Notes under the pieces: model-generated | Databases searched by the model: none | What the model saw: the letters and a program-made list of their open reading frames with translations, nothing else | What the model was told of the DNA's origin: nothing | Source of the DNA: Streptoalloteichus tenebrarius | GTDB lineage: Bacteria; Actinomycetota; Actinomycetes; Mycobacteriales; Pseudonocardiaceae | Assembly (NCBI RefSeq): GCF_024171885.1 | Contig: NZ_JAMTCP010000009.1 | Coordinates: 94,066-158,065 of the forward strand | Length of the DNA: 64,000 nucleotides | Direction of reading: 5' to 3' | Made by a program: the position numbers and the translations under genes | Shown: in pieces, positions 1-7,984 of the stretch | Position numbering within the stretch: the first letter of the stretch is position 1 | How the letters are laid out: every line of letters begins with the position of its first letter

Positions 1-875
1 CGACGACCGCCGTGAACGGCGTCGACCTCCGACTGGAGCGCGGCCAGGTGCTCGCGTTGCTCGGCCCCAACGGCGCGGGGAAGACCACCACCGTCGAGGT
101 GTGCGAGGGCTTCCTGCGCCCCGACGGCGGACGGGTCCGGGTGCTCGGGATGGACCCGGTCGCCGACGCCGAGCGGCTGCGGCCGAGGGTCGGCGTGATG
201 CCGCAGGGCGGCGGCGCCTACCCCGGGGTCCGGGCCGACGAGATGCTGCGCCTGGTCGCCGCGTGCGCGGCCAACCCGCTCGACGTCGACTGGCTGCTGG
301 ACGTGCTCGGGCTCACCGGCGCCCGACGCACCCCGTTCAAACGGCTGTCCGGCGGCCAACAGCAACGCCTGTCCCTGGCCTGCGCCCTGGTCGGTCGGCC
401 CGAGCTGGTGTTCCTCGACGAGCCGACGGCCGGCATGGACCCGCAGGCCCGGCGCACGGTGTGGGACGTGGTGTCCGCGCTGCGCGCCGACGGCGTCTCG
501 GTGCTGCTCACCACGCACCTGATGGACGAGGCCGAGACGCTGGCCGACCACGTGGTGATCGTCGACCACGGCAGGGTCGTCGCCGAGGGCACGCCCGAGG
601 CGCTCACCAGCGACCGGGCCGAGGGGCAGCTCCGGTTCCGCGCCCGGTCCGGGCTCGACCTCGACCTGCTGCTGAAGGCGCTGCCCGAGGGCTGCCACGC
701 CGTCGAGCCGCGCCCCGGCTCGTACCTGGTGACCGGGGACATCGACCCGCAGGTGGTGTCCACCGTGACCGCGTGGTGCGCCCAGCACGGCGTGCTCGCC
801 AGCGAACTCCAGGTCGCCCGGCGCAGCCTGGAGGACGTCTTCCTGGAGCTGACCGGCCGGGAGCTGCGCCCGTGA
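1..875 (+). CDS. ABC transporter ATP-binding protein (5' end outside window)
   Basis: ATPase subunit of an ABC-2 type exporter (drug/antibiotic efflux class, DrrA-like). The frame is open from the first bases of the window (TTAVNGVDL), so the true start lies upstream and the GTG at 12 is just an internal valine. Walker A GPNGAGKTTT, Q-loop region MPQGG, signature LSGGQQQR, Walker B LVFLDEPTAGMD and switch His in LLTTHLMDEA are all present, followed by a C-terminal regulatory part of about 80 residues. It is followed after 79 nt by its permease and then by heme A synthase; the same trio (Rv1458c-Rv1456c) occurs in mycobacteria, next to the suf cluster. Substrate unknown; a role connected to heme/cytochrome biogenesis is only an inference from the conserved neighbourhood. 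Confidence 0.93.
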   Translation, partial: TTAVNGVDLRLERGQVLALLGPNGAGKTTTVEVCEGFLRPDGGRVRVLGMDPVADAERLRPRVGVMPQGGGAYPGVRADEMLRLVAACAANPLDVDWLLDVLGLTGARRTPFKRLSGGQQQRLSLACALVGRPELVFLDEPTAGMDPQARRTVWDVVSALRADGVSVLLTTHLMDEAETLADHVVIVDHGRVVAEGTPEALTSDRAEGQLRFRARSGLDLDLLLKALPEGCHAVEPRPGSYLVTGDIDPQVVSTVTAWCAQHGVLASELQVARRSLEDVFLELTGRELRP

Positions 876-954
876 CCCGCCGCGACGCGGGACAGGACGG
901 CCCCGCGGCACGGGGACGACACCGGCGGGGACACACAGCCACGAGCAGGAAGGG

Positions 955-1767
955 ATGACCGTGTCGCTCACGGACGCCTCCGGTCCGACCGGACCGCGGT
1001 TCGCCGCCGGCACGTTCCGGCCCGCCCCCGGCCGGGGCCGCCTGCTCAGCATGCTCGCCGCCCACACGCGCACCGAGGCACTGCTGACCCTGCGCAACGG
1101 CGAGCAGGTGCTGCTCACGATGCTCATCCCGCTGGCGCTGCTGGTCGGGCTGAGCGTGCTCGACGTGCTGCCGCTGCCGGCCCCGAGGGTCGACTCGGTG
1201 ACCCCGCGCGTGGTCGCGCTCGCGGTGATGTCCACGACCTTCACCGGACAGGCCATCGCGTTGGGCTTCGACCGCCGCTACGGCGTGCTCAAGCGGCTCG
1301 CGGCCACGGCGTTGCCCCGCTGGCTGCTGGTCGCCGGCCGCGTGCTGGCCAACCTGCTGGTGGTCGCGGTGCAGCTCGTGGTGATCGGCGTGGTCGCGGC
1401 GCTGCTCGGCTGGTCGCCCGCGCTCGCCGGCATCGGCTGGGCGTTGCTGTTCGTGCTGCTCGGCGGGCTCGCCTTCGGCGCGCTGGGCGTGTTGCTCGGC
1501 GGCGCATTGCGCGCGGAGATCGTGCTCGCGCTGGCCAACACGGTGTGGTTCGTGCTGCTGCTGGCCGGCGGCATCGTCGTGCCGCTCAGCTCGCTGCCCG
1601 GCGGCCTGGCCGCCGTGGTCCAGTTGCTGCCGTCGAGCGCGCTCGCCGAGGGCCTGCGCACGGCACTCGTCGACGGCGCGTTCCCCGGTTGGCAGCCGCT
1701 GGCCGTGCTGGTGGGCTGGACCGTGGTCGCCGGCCTGGCCGCCACCCGCACCACCCGACTCACCTGA
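955..1767 (+). CDS. ABC-2 type transporter permease
   Basis: Membrane subunit (270 aa) partnering the ATPase just upstream. The N-terminal 45 residues are polar, then about six hydrophobic segments follow, ending in a Trp/Val-rich last helix, as in DrrB-like ABC-2 permeases. The ATG at 955 is preceded by AGGAAGG at a good distance. The short gap from the ATPase and the same strand suggest one transcript. What is exported cannot be read from the sequence. Confidence 0.88.
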   Translation: MTVSLTDASGPTGPRFAAGTFRPAPGRGRLLSMLAAHTRTEALLTLRNGEQVLLTMLIPLALLVGLSVLDVLPLPAPRVDSVTPRVVALAVMSTTFTGQAIALGFDRRYGVLKRLAATALPRWLLVAGRVLANLLVVAVQLVVIGVVAALLGWSPALAGIGWALLFVLLGGLAFGALGVLLGGALRAEIVLALANTVWFVLLLAGGIVVPLSSLPGGLAAVVQLLPSSALAEGLRTALVDGAFPGWQPLAVLVGWTVVAGLAATRTTRLT

Positions 1768-1825
1768 CGCCTCGCGTCGCGGGGTCCGCGGCGCTCGTGG
1801 GGTCCTCAAGGCGTGCGGATGTGCG

Positions 1826-1916
1826 TCCTCGGGGCCTTGCCGGGTCTCGGGGGCCTTGCCGGGTGCCGGGTCTCGGGGGCCTTGCGGGGTCTCGGGGTGT
1901 GCGGGTCTCGGGGTCT
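1826..1916. repeat. Degenerate G-rich tandem repeat
   Basis: In the gap between the permease and ctaA, a unit of about 20 nt built on CTCGGGGGCCTTGCCGGGT is repeated about three to four times with small changes. No gene is seen in this gap (1768-2042). Confidence 0.7.
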
Positions 1917-2029
1917 GCGGAATTCGCCCTCGCCCGACCCGGAGGGACGGCCTCCCGCTCCGTCCGGCGAGGGCGTGACCGGGGCCGCACTGGGGACGAC
2001 CCGCCGGGCCGACATGTAGGCACACCACC

Positions 2030-2035
2030 TAGCAT
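2030..2035 (+). promoter_or_regulatory. Putative -10 box of a leaderless ctaA transcript
   Basis: TAGCAT ends 7 nt before the GTG start of ctaA and no Shine-Dalgarno is visible, so transcription probably starts at or next to the start codon. The same arrangement recurs at several genes in this window. Confidence 0.5.
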
Positions 2036-2042
2036 CGCCGTC

Positions 2043-3023
2043 GTGCCAGCCTTCTCCTGGTTCTCCCGCCTGCCCACCCCGTCAGTCGCCGTGCAACGCG
2101 CCCTCGCCGTCGCCGCGGTGGTCACCCAGGCGGGGATCGCGGTGACCGGCTCCGTGGTCAGGGTGACCGGCTCCGGGCTCGGCTGCCCGACCTGGCCGCA
2201 GTGCTTCCCCGGCAGCCTCACGCCGGTCGCGCACCCCGAGTTCGCGACCTTCAACCAGTGGGTGGAGTTCTCCAACCGCCTGCTCACCGGCGTGGTCGGC
2301 TTCGTCGGCGCCGCCTGCCTGGTCGCCGCGCTGCTCGTGCGCCCGCGGCGCCGGCGGCTGGTGTGGCTGGCGGCGAGCATGCCCGCCGGCGTCGTGGCGC
2401 AGGCCGTGATCGGCGGGTTCACGGTGCTGACCGGACTGGCCTGGTGGTCGGTCGCGGTGCACTTCCTGGTCTCGATGGTCCTCGTGTGGCTGGCCGTGCT
2501 CCTGGTGCGGGCGGTCGGCGAGGGCGACGGGCCGGTACGGCCGCTCGTGCCGCGCCCCCTGCGCGGTCTTCAGGTGTTCAACGCGGGCGTGTTGGCCGCG
2601 CTGCTGGTCGCGGGCACCCTGGTGACCTCGGCCGGCCCGCACTCGGGCGACGCGCGGACGCCCCGGCTCGACCTGCCCATCGCCTCACTCGCCCAGGTAC
2701 ACGCCGACCTGCTCTTCCTGTACCTCGGCGTGCTCGTCGGCCTGGGCTTCGGCCTGCGCGCCGCCGGCGTGGACCGGCGGATCTGGTCGCGGTTCTGGAC
2801 GTTGATCGCGGTGGTGCTCGCCCAGGGCGTGCTCGGCATGGTCCAGTACTGGACGGGGGTGCCCGAGGTGCTGGCCTCGATCCACGTGCTCGGCGCGGGT
2901 CTGGTGACCGTCGCGACGGCGGCGCTCTGGACGGCCACCCGGGACTACGGCCCCCTGCCCGCCGCGGCGGTGGCCCCGGCCGAGGGAGCGAAGGCCGGGT
3001 CCCCGGTCACCTCCACGGTCTGA
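2043..3023 (+). CDS. ctaA: Heme A synthase (COX15/CtaA family)
   Basis: Integral membrane protein that converts heme O to heme A for aa3-type cytochrome c oxidase. 326 aa with about eight hydrophobic segments; the family N-terminal block (VVRVTGSGLGCPTWPQC) carries the extracellular Cys pair, and conserved histidines sit in the membrane segments (VAVHFLVS, QVHADLLF, IHVLGAG). Start GTG 2043 chosen because homology begins there and a -10 box lies just upstream. CtaB, which makes the heme O substrate, is at 10543-11478 on the other strand. Corresponds in order to Rv1456c. Confidence 0.93.
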   Translation: MPAFSWFSRLPTPSVAVQRALAVAAVVTQAGIAVTGSVVRVTGSGLGCPTWPQCFPGSLTPVAHPEFATFNQWVEFSNRLLTGVVGFVGAACLVAALLVRPRRRRLVWLAASMPAGVVAQAVIGGFTVLTGLAWWSVAVHFLVSMVLVWLAVLLVRAVGEGDGPVRPLVPRPLRGLQVFNAGVLAALLVAGTLVTSAGPHSGDARTPRLDLPIASLAQVHADLLFLYLGVLVGLGFGLRAAGVDRRIWSRFWTLIAVVLAQGVLGMVQYWTGVPEVLASIHVLGAGLVTVATAALWTATRDYGPLPAAAVAPAEGAKAGSPVTSTV

Positions 3024-3161
3024 TCACCTCGGTCATCTGACCACCTTCGCCTCGGGTGCCCAGCCCTTGGCCGTGTGCGGGGGCGTGGCGCGTCGGAGTG
3101 AGGCGCCGGGTCGATGACCGGGTCGACCCCGCTGAGGTCGCTGGGCCGCTGGGCCGCTGGG

Positions 3162-3632
3162 TCAGGAGCGCTGGGCGTCGCGGGTGTGCTGGAGCCGCCG
3201 CCGGAGGTCGTCGAGAGCGCCGGACAGCGAGGCGTAGACCTCGTCGACCACGCGGAGCCGCTCGGCCCGCTCGGGGTCGCCGGACATCAGGCGCAGCCCG
3301 CCGGCGGTGAGTTCGCGGACGCCCGCGATCGCCTCCAGCCGGCCCTGCACGAAGTCCACCCACCGCTGCTCGTCCACCCGGTACAGGGCGGCGAGCCGGC
3401 CCCTGCGGGTCTGCTTGCGCACCAGGCCGTAGCCGCCGAGCAGCCGCAGGTTGGTGCTGATCGACCCGCTGCTCGCCTCCAGCGCTGCGGACAGCTCGGC
3501 CGCGGTGCGCTCGGGCGGGTTGCAGATCAGCAGGTACCCGAGGATACGGCCGGCGATGAGCGGGAGTCCGTCCCGCTCGAAGGTCATGGCGAAGTGCTCC
3601 ACCCAGGACGCCAGCAGGTCCTCCCGCGCCAT
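3162..3632 (-). CDS. GbsR/MarR-type winged-helix transcriptional regulator
   Basis: DNA-binding regulator of 156 aa starting MAREDLLASW. The winged helix lies around residues 40-95 (PERTAAELSAALEASSGSIS is the recognition region), followed by a helical C-terminus. This matches the GbsR branch of MarR-like proteins often placed next to transporters. ATG 3632 has AAAGGGG upstream; an in-frame extension to 3698 would run through the palindrome and is unlikely. A perfect inverted repeat at 3647-3666 lies 15 nt before the start, so autoregulation is likely. Nothing shows its ligand; the convergent ctaA is probably not its target. Confidence 0.85.
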   Translation of the reverse strand: MAREDLLASWVEHFAMTFERDGLPLIAGRILGYLLICNPPERTAAELSAALEASSGSISTNLRLLGGYGLVRKQTRRGRLAALYRVDEQRWVDFVQGRLEAIAGVRELTAGGLRLMSGDPERAERLRVVDEVYASLSGALDDLRRRLQHTRDAQRS

Positions 3633-3646
3633 GGCCACCCCTTTCT

Positions 3647-3666
3647 GTTTCAGTTCGCACTGAAAC
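3647..3666. promoter_or_regulatory. Palindromic operator of the GbsR/MarR regulator
   Basis: GTTTCAG-TTCGCA-CTGAAAC: 7-bp perfect arms, 6-bp spacer, directly upstream of the regulator start. Placement suggests self-repression; this is inference. Confidence 0.55.
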
Positions 3667-3698
3667 CGCAGACTAACCAGAGTGTCTCGTGTGATCAA

Positions 3699-4170
3699 CA
3701 GGACACGGGGCGCATGTCTCGATGCCCTGATCGTCGAGTGACAAGCTCCTGACGAATCCCCTCACGGTCAGCGGCCTTCGCCTTCGCCTTCGCGGGAGCG
3801 AGTTCGCCTTCGGATCAGGTGATGGGGTGCGGCGACCTCGGGAGGAGCTACTGGCGAAAGGACTCCTACCGCGGCTCCGCACCGGGCTGCCTCTGTGATC
3901 TGGTTGCCACTGTGAATGGACTGGAGCGCCTCTGCGGTCGGGGTTTCTGCGGTCGAGCGGTTCTGTGATCAGGCCGGCTCCGCGATCGGGTTGAGCCTGT
4001 GATCGGGTTGAGCCTGTGATCGGGCTGAGCCTGTGATCGGGCTGAGCCTGTGATCGGGCGGCGCGTGACCGGTCGACTGGGAGCTGTCTTCCTGGTGCTG
4101 TCAACCCTTTCGCTGGCTGTCCCCTCGCCCCTATGTGCCGCCCAGTCCTGTCGACACGCGAGGTTAGCCA
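3699..4170. other. Non-coding stretch with a 17-bp tandem repeat
   Basis: No gene is seen between the regulator and the small gene at 4171. The main content is the GATCGGGTTGAGCCTGT repeat (see 3984-4058) with looser relatives (CTGTGATC, CTGCGGTCGGG) from about 3895 onward. Confidence 0.6.
3984..4058. repeat. 17-bp tandem repeat, about 4.4 copies
   Basis: Units GATCGGG(T/C)TGAGCCTGT at 3984, 4001, 4018 and 4035, then a partial unit at 4052. The first two carry T and the next two C at position 8, suggesting stepwise duplication. Confidence 0.9.
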
Positions 4171-4566
4171 GTGAACAACGTTGACGAGGGGTTGAACGCG
4201 CTCATCCAGCGCGGTTTTCGCTTCCAGCACCTTCGGGACCGACAAGGCGCCGTGAGCGTCATTATCGGGTCCTACGGATGGTCGGAGTATTACGACTGCA
4301 TTCACATTCACGGCGAGCGCGACGCGGCGGCGGCCCGCGCTGTGATGAACTCCCGACCGGGCGCGGACGAAGTGGTGTGGAGCTACGACGGGAACGCGCT
4401 GTCCGCGATCCGCGCCCTGTTGGAGCTGCCGAAGCCACATGAGCCGGGAGCACCCCGGCTGGCCAAACGCGCGCCCTCGGGGTTGTGGCTGCCCGGTTCC
4501 GGTCATGACTTGGTGGTGCCACCCGGTCTGTTCCTGGCCCCGTCCGCCTACAGCTCAAGAGGGTGA
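4171..4566 (+). CDS. Conserved hypothetical protein, possibly an accessory of the deaminase locus
   Basis: 131-aa protein starting MNNVDEGLNAL from GTG with GAGG upstream. It has a compact alpha/beta-looking N-terminal part (residues 1-90, with IGSYGWSEYYDCIHIHGERDA and VVWSYDGNAL) and a Pro/Gly/Leu-rich C-terminus. No transmembrane segment, signal or catalytic motif is recognised. It lies about 135 nt upstream of the broken DddA-like deaminase gene on the same strand, so it may belong to that locus, but no function is assigned. Confidence 0.6.
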   Translation: MNNVDEGLNALIQRGFRFQHLRDRQGAVSVIIGSYGWSEYYDCIHIHGERDAAAARAVMNSRPGADEVVWSYDGNALSAIRALLELPKPHEPGAPRLAKRAPSGLWLPGSGHDLVVPPGLFLAPSAYSSRG

Positions 4567-4700
4567 TGGACGCGCACGGTGAAACACCTGGCGCCAACGG
4601 ACCACACGCCGTCCCGGTAGTCCGCTCGGGCTGCCGGGACGGCGCGCGCAGAACCTACGATCACCCGACGTGATCAAGGGAGGGACACAGCGTTTCCACG

Positions 4701-5467
4701 TTGGGTGAGGTCATCGCGTCGTTACGGACTGTGCTCGGGAAGCTCAGGGAGGCTCGACAGGGCATGCAGCACGCCGCTGAGTCGCTGGACCAGGCCACCC
4801 AGTACCTCGCCCACGCCGTACAAGGCTCGTACGACCCGGAAGCCCAGCAAGTCCTAGGAATCCTGGCACTGGCCGCTCTGGCATCGATGACGCTTACCGC
4901 ACCACGGCGGAAGCTGAGAACCACCTAGAGCACTACCTGAACAGCCTGGGCACAGACGGTCCCGGCCACGCCGCCCCAGCACCTGGGGACACCAGCCGCC
5001 CGACCCCCTCACCGGCCCGCCCATCCGTCCCCGAGCCCGCAACTCCCAGCCGGGACCGAGTCGAACAGCTCCGCGCCGAGCTGCCGCCGCCCGTGGTGCG
5101 AGGCAGCGGGCAGAAGACGCACGGCCGGTGGATCGCGCCGGACGGCACGGCCCACCCGATCGTCAGCGGTCGGGACGAGTGGTCGAACCGAGTCAACGAC
5201 ATCTTGAAGGCCGAAGGGTGCCCCTGGCTTCCCGCCCGCGCCGCCGACGACGTGGAACTGAAGCTAGCCGCGCTCATGCGGGACAAGGGCAGAACCGACC
5301 CGAGGATGCGCCACCTCACAGTCGTGATCAACAATCGCCCCTGCAAGGGTGACCCAAGCTGCGATGAGCTGTTACCGGTCATCCTCCCCGAGGGATACTC
5401 CCTGACCGTGCACGCCCCGAACTACCGCAAGCGGTTCACCGGAGGAGCGAAGCCGTGGTGGCGCTAA
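4701..5467 (+). pseudogene. SCP1.201/DddA-like deaminase, frameshifted and with altered active site
   Basis: Would encode a cytidine-deaminase-fold toxin. The N-terminal helical domain (LGEVIASLRTVLGKLREA and onward, start TTG 4701 or a little upstream) reads in one frame to about 4882; from 4883 the continuation (IDDAYRTTAEAENHLEHYL, a Pro-rich linker, then the deaminase domain) reads in the -1 frame, as if one base of GCAATC had been lost. Domain marks: KTHGRWIAPDGT, SGRDEW, VINNRPCKGDPSCDELLP (Zn cysteine pair) and FTGGAKPWW at the end. The family HxE motif is DVE here (GACGTGGAA), so the zinc/catalytic His is replaced by Asp. The C-terminal part could be translated alone from GTG 5093. 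The immunity gene overlaps its 3' end by 13 nt. Confidence 0.8.
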
Positions 5468-5868
5468 GAGCGTGGTACGACCCGGACAACGACCACGAAC
5501 CAATTGCCGTGACCACCACCGCCGACGCGGACGCCTTCCTGGACCGCCTAGCCCACGATCGGGCGGCCATGCAGGTACCACCCCTGATGCAGCTCTCCCG
5601 TCGTGACCCGGACGGCTGGGCCGTGCTGCACGTTGGGATCAACACCGACCGAGGCATCCTCACCTACACCGACGCCACGGGCTCTTACGTCACCACCAAC
5701 AACACCACCGCCACGAACGAACCGCTGACTTACGACTACATGGGCCACGTCCGCCAGGTCCCCGGCAACGCCGAGCTACCGCTAGCCGACGTATGCAAGG
5801 CCGTGCACGAGTTCGTCACCACCGGTGGCGCACGCCCCACCTGTGTGCAGTGGCAACCCGACCAGTGA
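5455..5868 (+). CDS. Imm1-family immunity protein
   Basis: 137-aa cytosolic protein of the Imm1 family, which binds and blocks DddA/SCP1.201-type deaminase toxins. Typical Imm1 pattern: N-terminal LRAWYDPDNDHEPI, a middle WAVLHVGINTDRGILTYTD sheet, then LTYDYMGHVRQVPGNAELPL and a C-terminal helix ending CVQWQPDQ. Start GTG 5455 lies inside the end of the deaminase frame, giving translational coupling. Unlike the toxin, this gene is intact, so it may persist as an orphan immunity gene against toxins of related strains. Confidence 0.82.
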   Translation: MVALRAWYDPDNDHEPIAVTTTADADAFLDRLAHDRAAMQVPPLMQLSRRDPDGWAVLHVGINTDRGILTYTDATGSYVTTNNTTATNEPLTYDYMGHVRQVPGNAELPLADVCKAVHEFVTTGGARPTCVQWQPDQ

Positions 5869-6207
5869 CCCCCGCCGCCCCAAATCCCGTGGGATCACAG
5901 GGGATCAGGTATGGCCGTCACGTGCCATCACCGGCCGCCTGTGGCCGTTCTCACATACCCTCTGACCTGCGCAGACTGTAGTCAGAGCAGGTCAGCGCCA
6001 AGATTGGGCTTGATGGCTCGCCCCTCAGGGCGGGTGGGGGCTGACCTGGGGTGGAAGGTCCGGGGCGTGGGGCTCTGGGCGTGGTGGCGGGGTCGCGCGA
6101 GGTGATGCGGCCGGCGCGCGCCGAGCCGGGTGGTCTCGATCGACAAGCCGTGGACGGCGTGGTTACCCTCCCTCACTCAGTCTTCTGGGTGGCACTGTGG
6201 GGTGGGC
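5869..6207. other. Intergenic region without a recognised gene
   Basis: Contains the inverted repeat at 5962-5995 and a further CTGACCTG at 6039; otherwise nothing recognisable. Confidence 0.5.
5962..5995. repeat. Inverted repeat CTGACCTGC / GCAGGTCAG
   Basis: Perfect 9-bp arms separated by 16 nt, 94 nt after the immunity gene. Could be a weak terminator for the toxin-immunity pair or a protein site; no T-run follows. Confidence 0.6.
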
Positions 6208-6966
6208 ATGGAACTGGTGGTCCTCGGTGCCGGGACGCCCTACCCACGACCGGACCGGGCCTGCTCCGGCTACCTGCTCCGGGCCGACGACATCCGCGTC
6301 TGGGTGGACGCGGGTCCGGGCACCCTGGCCAACCTGCAACGCCACGTCCGGCCGGACCAGCTCTCGGCGATCTGGCTGTCGCACACGCACGCCGACCACA
6401 CCGCCGACCTGCTGTCCGCGTACTACGCCCTGGCCTTCGCCGACCTGTCCCCCACCGCGCCGATCCCCGTTCTCGGGCCGCCCGGCTGGGCCGAGCGCAT
6501 GGAGGCCTTCCTGGCCAGCGGCGAGCCCAACCCGATGAGCCGGGTGTTCGAGGTGCACGAACTGCACGACGGGCACGAGGTCACCCTGGGTGGCCTGCGG
6601 CTGACCAGCCGGGCGGTCGAGCACGGCCTGCCGGCGTTCGGGCTGCGCGCGGAGCACGGCGGCCACAGCCTTGCCTACTCGGGCGACACCGGACCGTGCC
6701 CCGCGTTGGACGACCTCGCGCGGGACGCGGACCTGCTGCTCTGCGAGGCCGACTCCAGCACGTGGCCCTCGGACGAGCCGCGCTGGCACTGCACTCCGGA
6801 GGACGCCGGCGCCACCGCGCGACGGGCCGGGGTTGGACGCCTCGTCGTCACCCACGTCGGCCCGTCCCTGTCACCGGAGGAGGCCACACGGCGCGCTCGG
6901 ACCGCCTTCGGCGGGCCTACGCACTGTGCACACGAGGGCGACGTGTACTCCCCATCCGGGACGTGA
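6208..6966 (+). CDS. MBL-fold metallohydrolase (RNase Z-like subgroup)
   Basis: 252-aa metallo-beta-lactamase-fold hydrolase. Metal ligands: SHTHADHT (HxHxDH) near residue 62, His in RAVEHGLPAFG, Asp in AYSGDTG, and a final His in VVTHVGPSLS; the GAGTPYPRPDRACSGYLL opening is typical of the RNase Z/ElaC-like group. ATG 6208 follows GGGGTGG and marks the start of homology, so an upstream in-frame GTG is not used here. No exosite for tRNA is evident, so tRNase Z activity is not claimed; the substrate is unknown. Confidence 0.85.
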   Translation: MELVVLGAGTPYPRPDRACSGYLLRADDIRVWVDAGPGTLANLQRHVRPDQLSAIWLSHTHADHTADLLSAYYALAFADLSPTAPIPVLGPPGWAERMEAFLASGEPNPMSRVFEVHELHDGHEVTLGGLRLTSRAVEHGLPAFGLRAEHGGHSLAYSGDTGPCPALDDLARDADLLLCEADSSTWPSDEPRWHCTPEDAGATARRAGVGRLVVTHVGPSLSPEEATRRARTAFGGPTHCAHEGDVYSPSGT

Positions 6967-7059
6967 CCGCCCCTTCGTGTGGGAGTTCCGGTCGGCTCCT
7001 CAAGAACAGGACCGAGCCGTCCGATCCGTGTCTGGCTCAGACAGGATCGGAGGAGATTG

Positions 7060-7941
7060 ATGAGGGGGAAGCTCCCGGCCGTGGTCGCGGCGGGCCTGGC
7101 CGTCGCGCCCGCGCTGCTCGTGGCGCCCTCGGCGCAGGCGCGGCCCGAGTGCGTCACCATGGGGCCGGACACGGTGCGCTACGTCGAGATCGACCGCAAC
7201 AACGTGTACCTGGTCGACGGCTACCACGAGGGGTGCGTCGAACGCACCACGCGCACCGTCAGCGGGGGGTTCTGCCCGGACGACGAGGGCTGGGTCCGCT
7301 GCAACGCGTGGGCGAAGGGGCGGCAGGAGAAGACCTTCCTGGAGTTGCAGGACTCGTCCTATGTGGACAAGGACGACCTGGGGCCGAAGCCGGAGCCCGC
7401 GCCGGCCGGACAGCAGGAGGCCACGCCCTCCTCGGAGGCCCCGGCGCCCGAGCAGGTCGGGTCCGAGCAGGCGCCGGCCGACCAGGACCAATCCGGCCAG
7501 ACCCACGCTGATCAGGACCAGTTCGAACAAGTCCAGCCCGAGCACGCCCAGCCCGAGCACGCCCAGTCGGACCAGGCGCAGTCCGCGCAGGCGGAGCACG
7601 CGCCGCAGGAACAGGGCCTGACCGACCAGTCCCAGCCGACGCCTGATCCGTCCACTTCGGACGCGACAGGGGCGACGCCCGGCGGTGGGACGCCGGACGC
7701 CCAGCCGGAGGGCGGGGCGGCGCAGGCCCCGGCCAGCGCCGCCGCCCCCGTGCCCACACCGACCCCGGTCACACCCGACGCGCAGCCGCCAGCGGCCACA
7801 CCGGAGTCCCCGGCCGCACCCGCGCCCGCCGTGCAGATCCCGGCAGACACCACCGGCCTCCAGCCGACGCCCGGCGATCCCGCGCCCCCGGCTCCCGCCG
7901 GAGGCCAGAGCCCCGCGTCCTCGGGAGCCCAGTCCGGGTGA
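7060..7941 (+). CDS. Secreted protein with Gln/Glu/His then Pro/Ala-rich tail
   Basis: 293-aa exported protein. Signal peptide at residues 1-27 (MRGKLPAVV...APSAQA, cut before RPE), then a small folded part of about 80 residues with cysteines (PECVT, EGCVERTT, GGFCPDDEG, WVRCNAW), then about 185 residues of low complexity: first QPEHAQPEHAQSDQAQSAQ-type short repeats, then Pro/Ala/Thr-rich sequence. GGAGGAG precedes ATG 7060. The tail looks like a cell-wall spacer, but no sortase signal or binding domain is present. Function unknown. Confidence 0.75.
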   Translation: MRGKLPAVVAAGLAVAPALLVAPSAQARPECVTMGPDTVRYVEIDRNNVYLVDGYHEGCVERTTRTVSGGFCPDDEGWVRCNAWAKGRQEKTFLELQDSSYVDKDDLGPKPEPAPAGQQEATPSSEAPAPEQVGSEQAPADQDQSGQTHADQDQFEQVQPEHAQPEHAQSDQAQSAQAEHAPQEQGLTDQSQPTPDPSTSDATGATPGGGTPDAQPEGGAAQAPASAAAPVPTPTPVTPDAQPPAATPESPAAPAPAVQIPADTTGLQPTPGDPAPPAPAGGQSPASSGAQSG

Positions 7942-7966
7942 GGGCTGTCACGCGACAGCCCTCACC
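7937..7966. terminator. Bidirectional terminator hairpin
   Basis: GGTGAGGGCTGTC - ACGC - GACAGCCCTCACC, 13-bp perfect stem with 4-nt loop, spanning the stop codon of the secreted-protein gene and lying between it and the convergent ATP-grasp gene. Confidence 0.8.
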
Positions 7967-7984
7967 TCCACTGACGACAAGCGC

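Noticed and set aside
604..2028. Long minus-strand open frames across the ABC transporter and intergenic region
   Set aside because: Arg/Pro/Ala/Gln-rich, no domain, opposite to clear genes: high-GC shadow frames. The same applies to other long antisense frames, for example 11736-15584 and 14794-16653.
5962..5995. Attachment site of a mobile element
   Set aside because: Only an inverted repeat, with no integrase, tRNA gene or matching direct repeat nearby.
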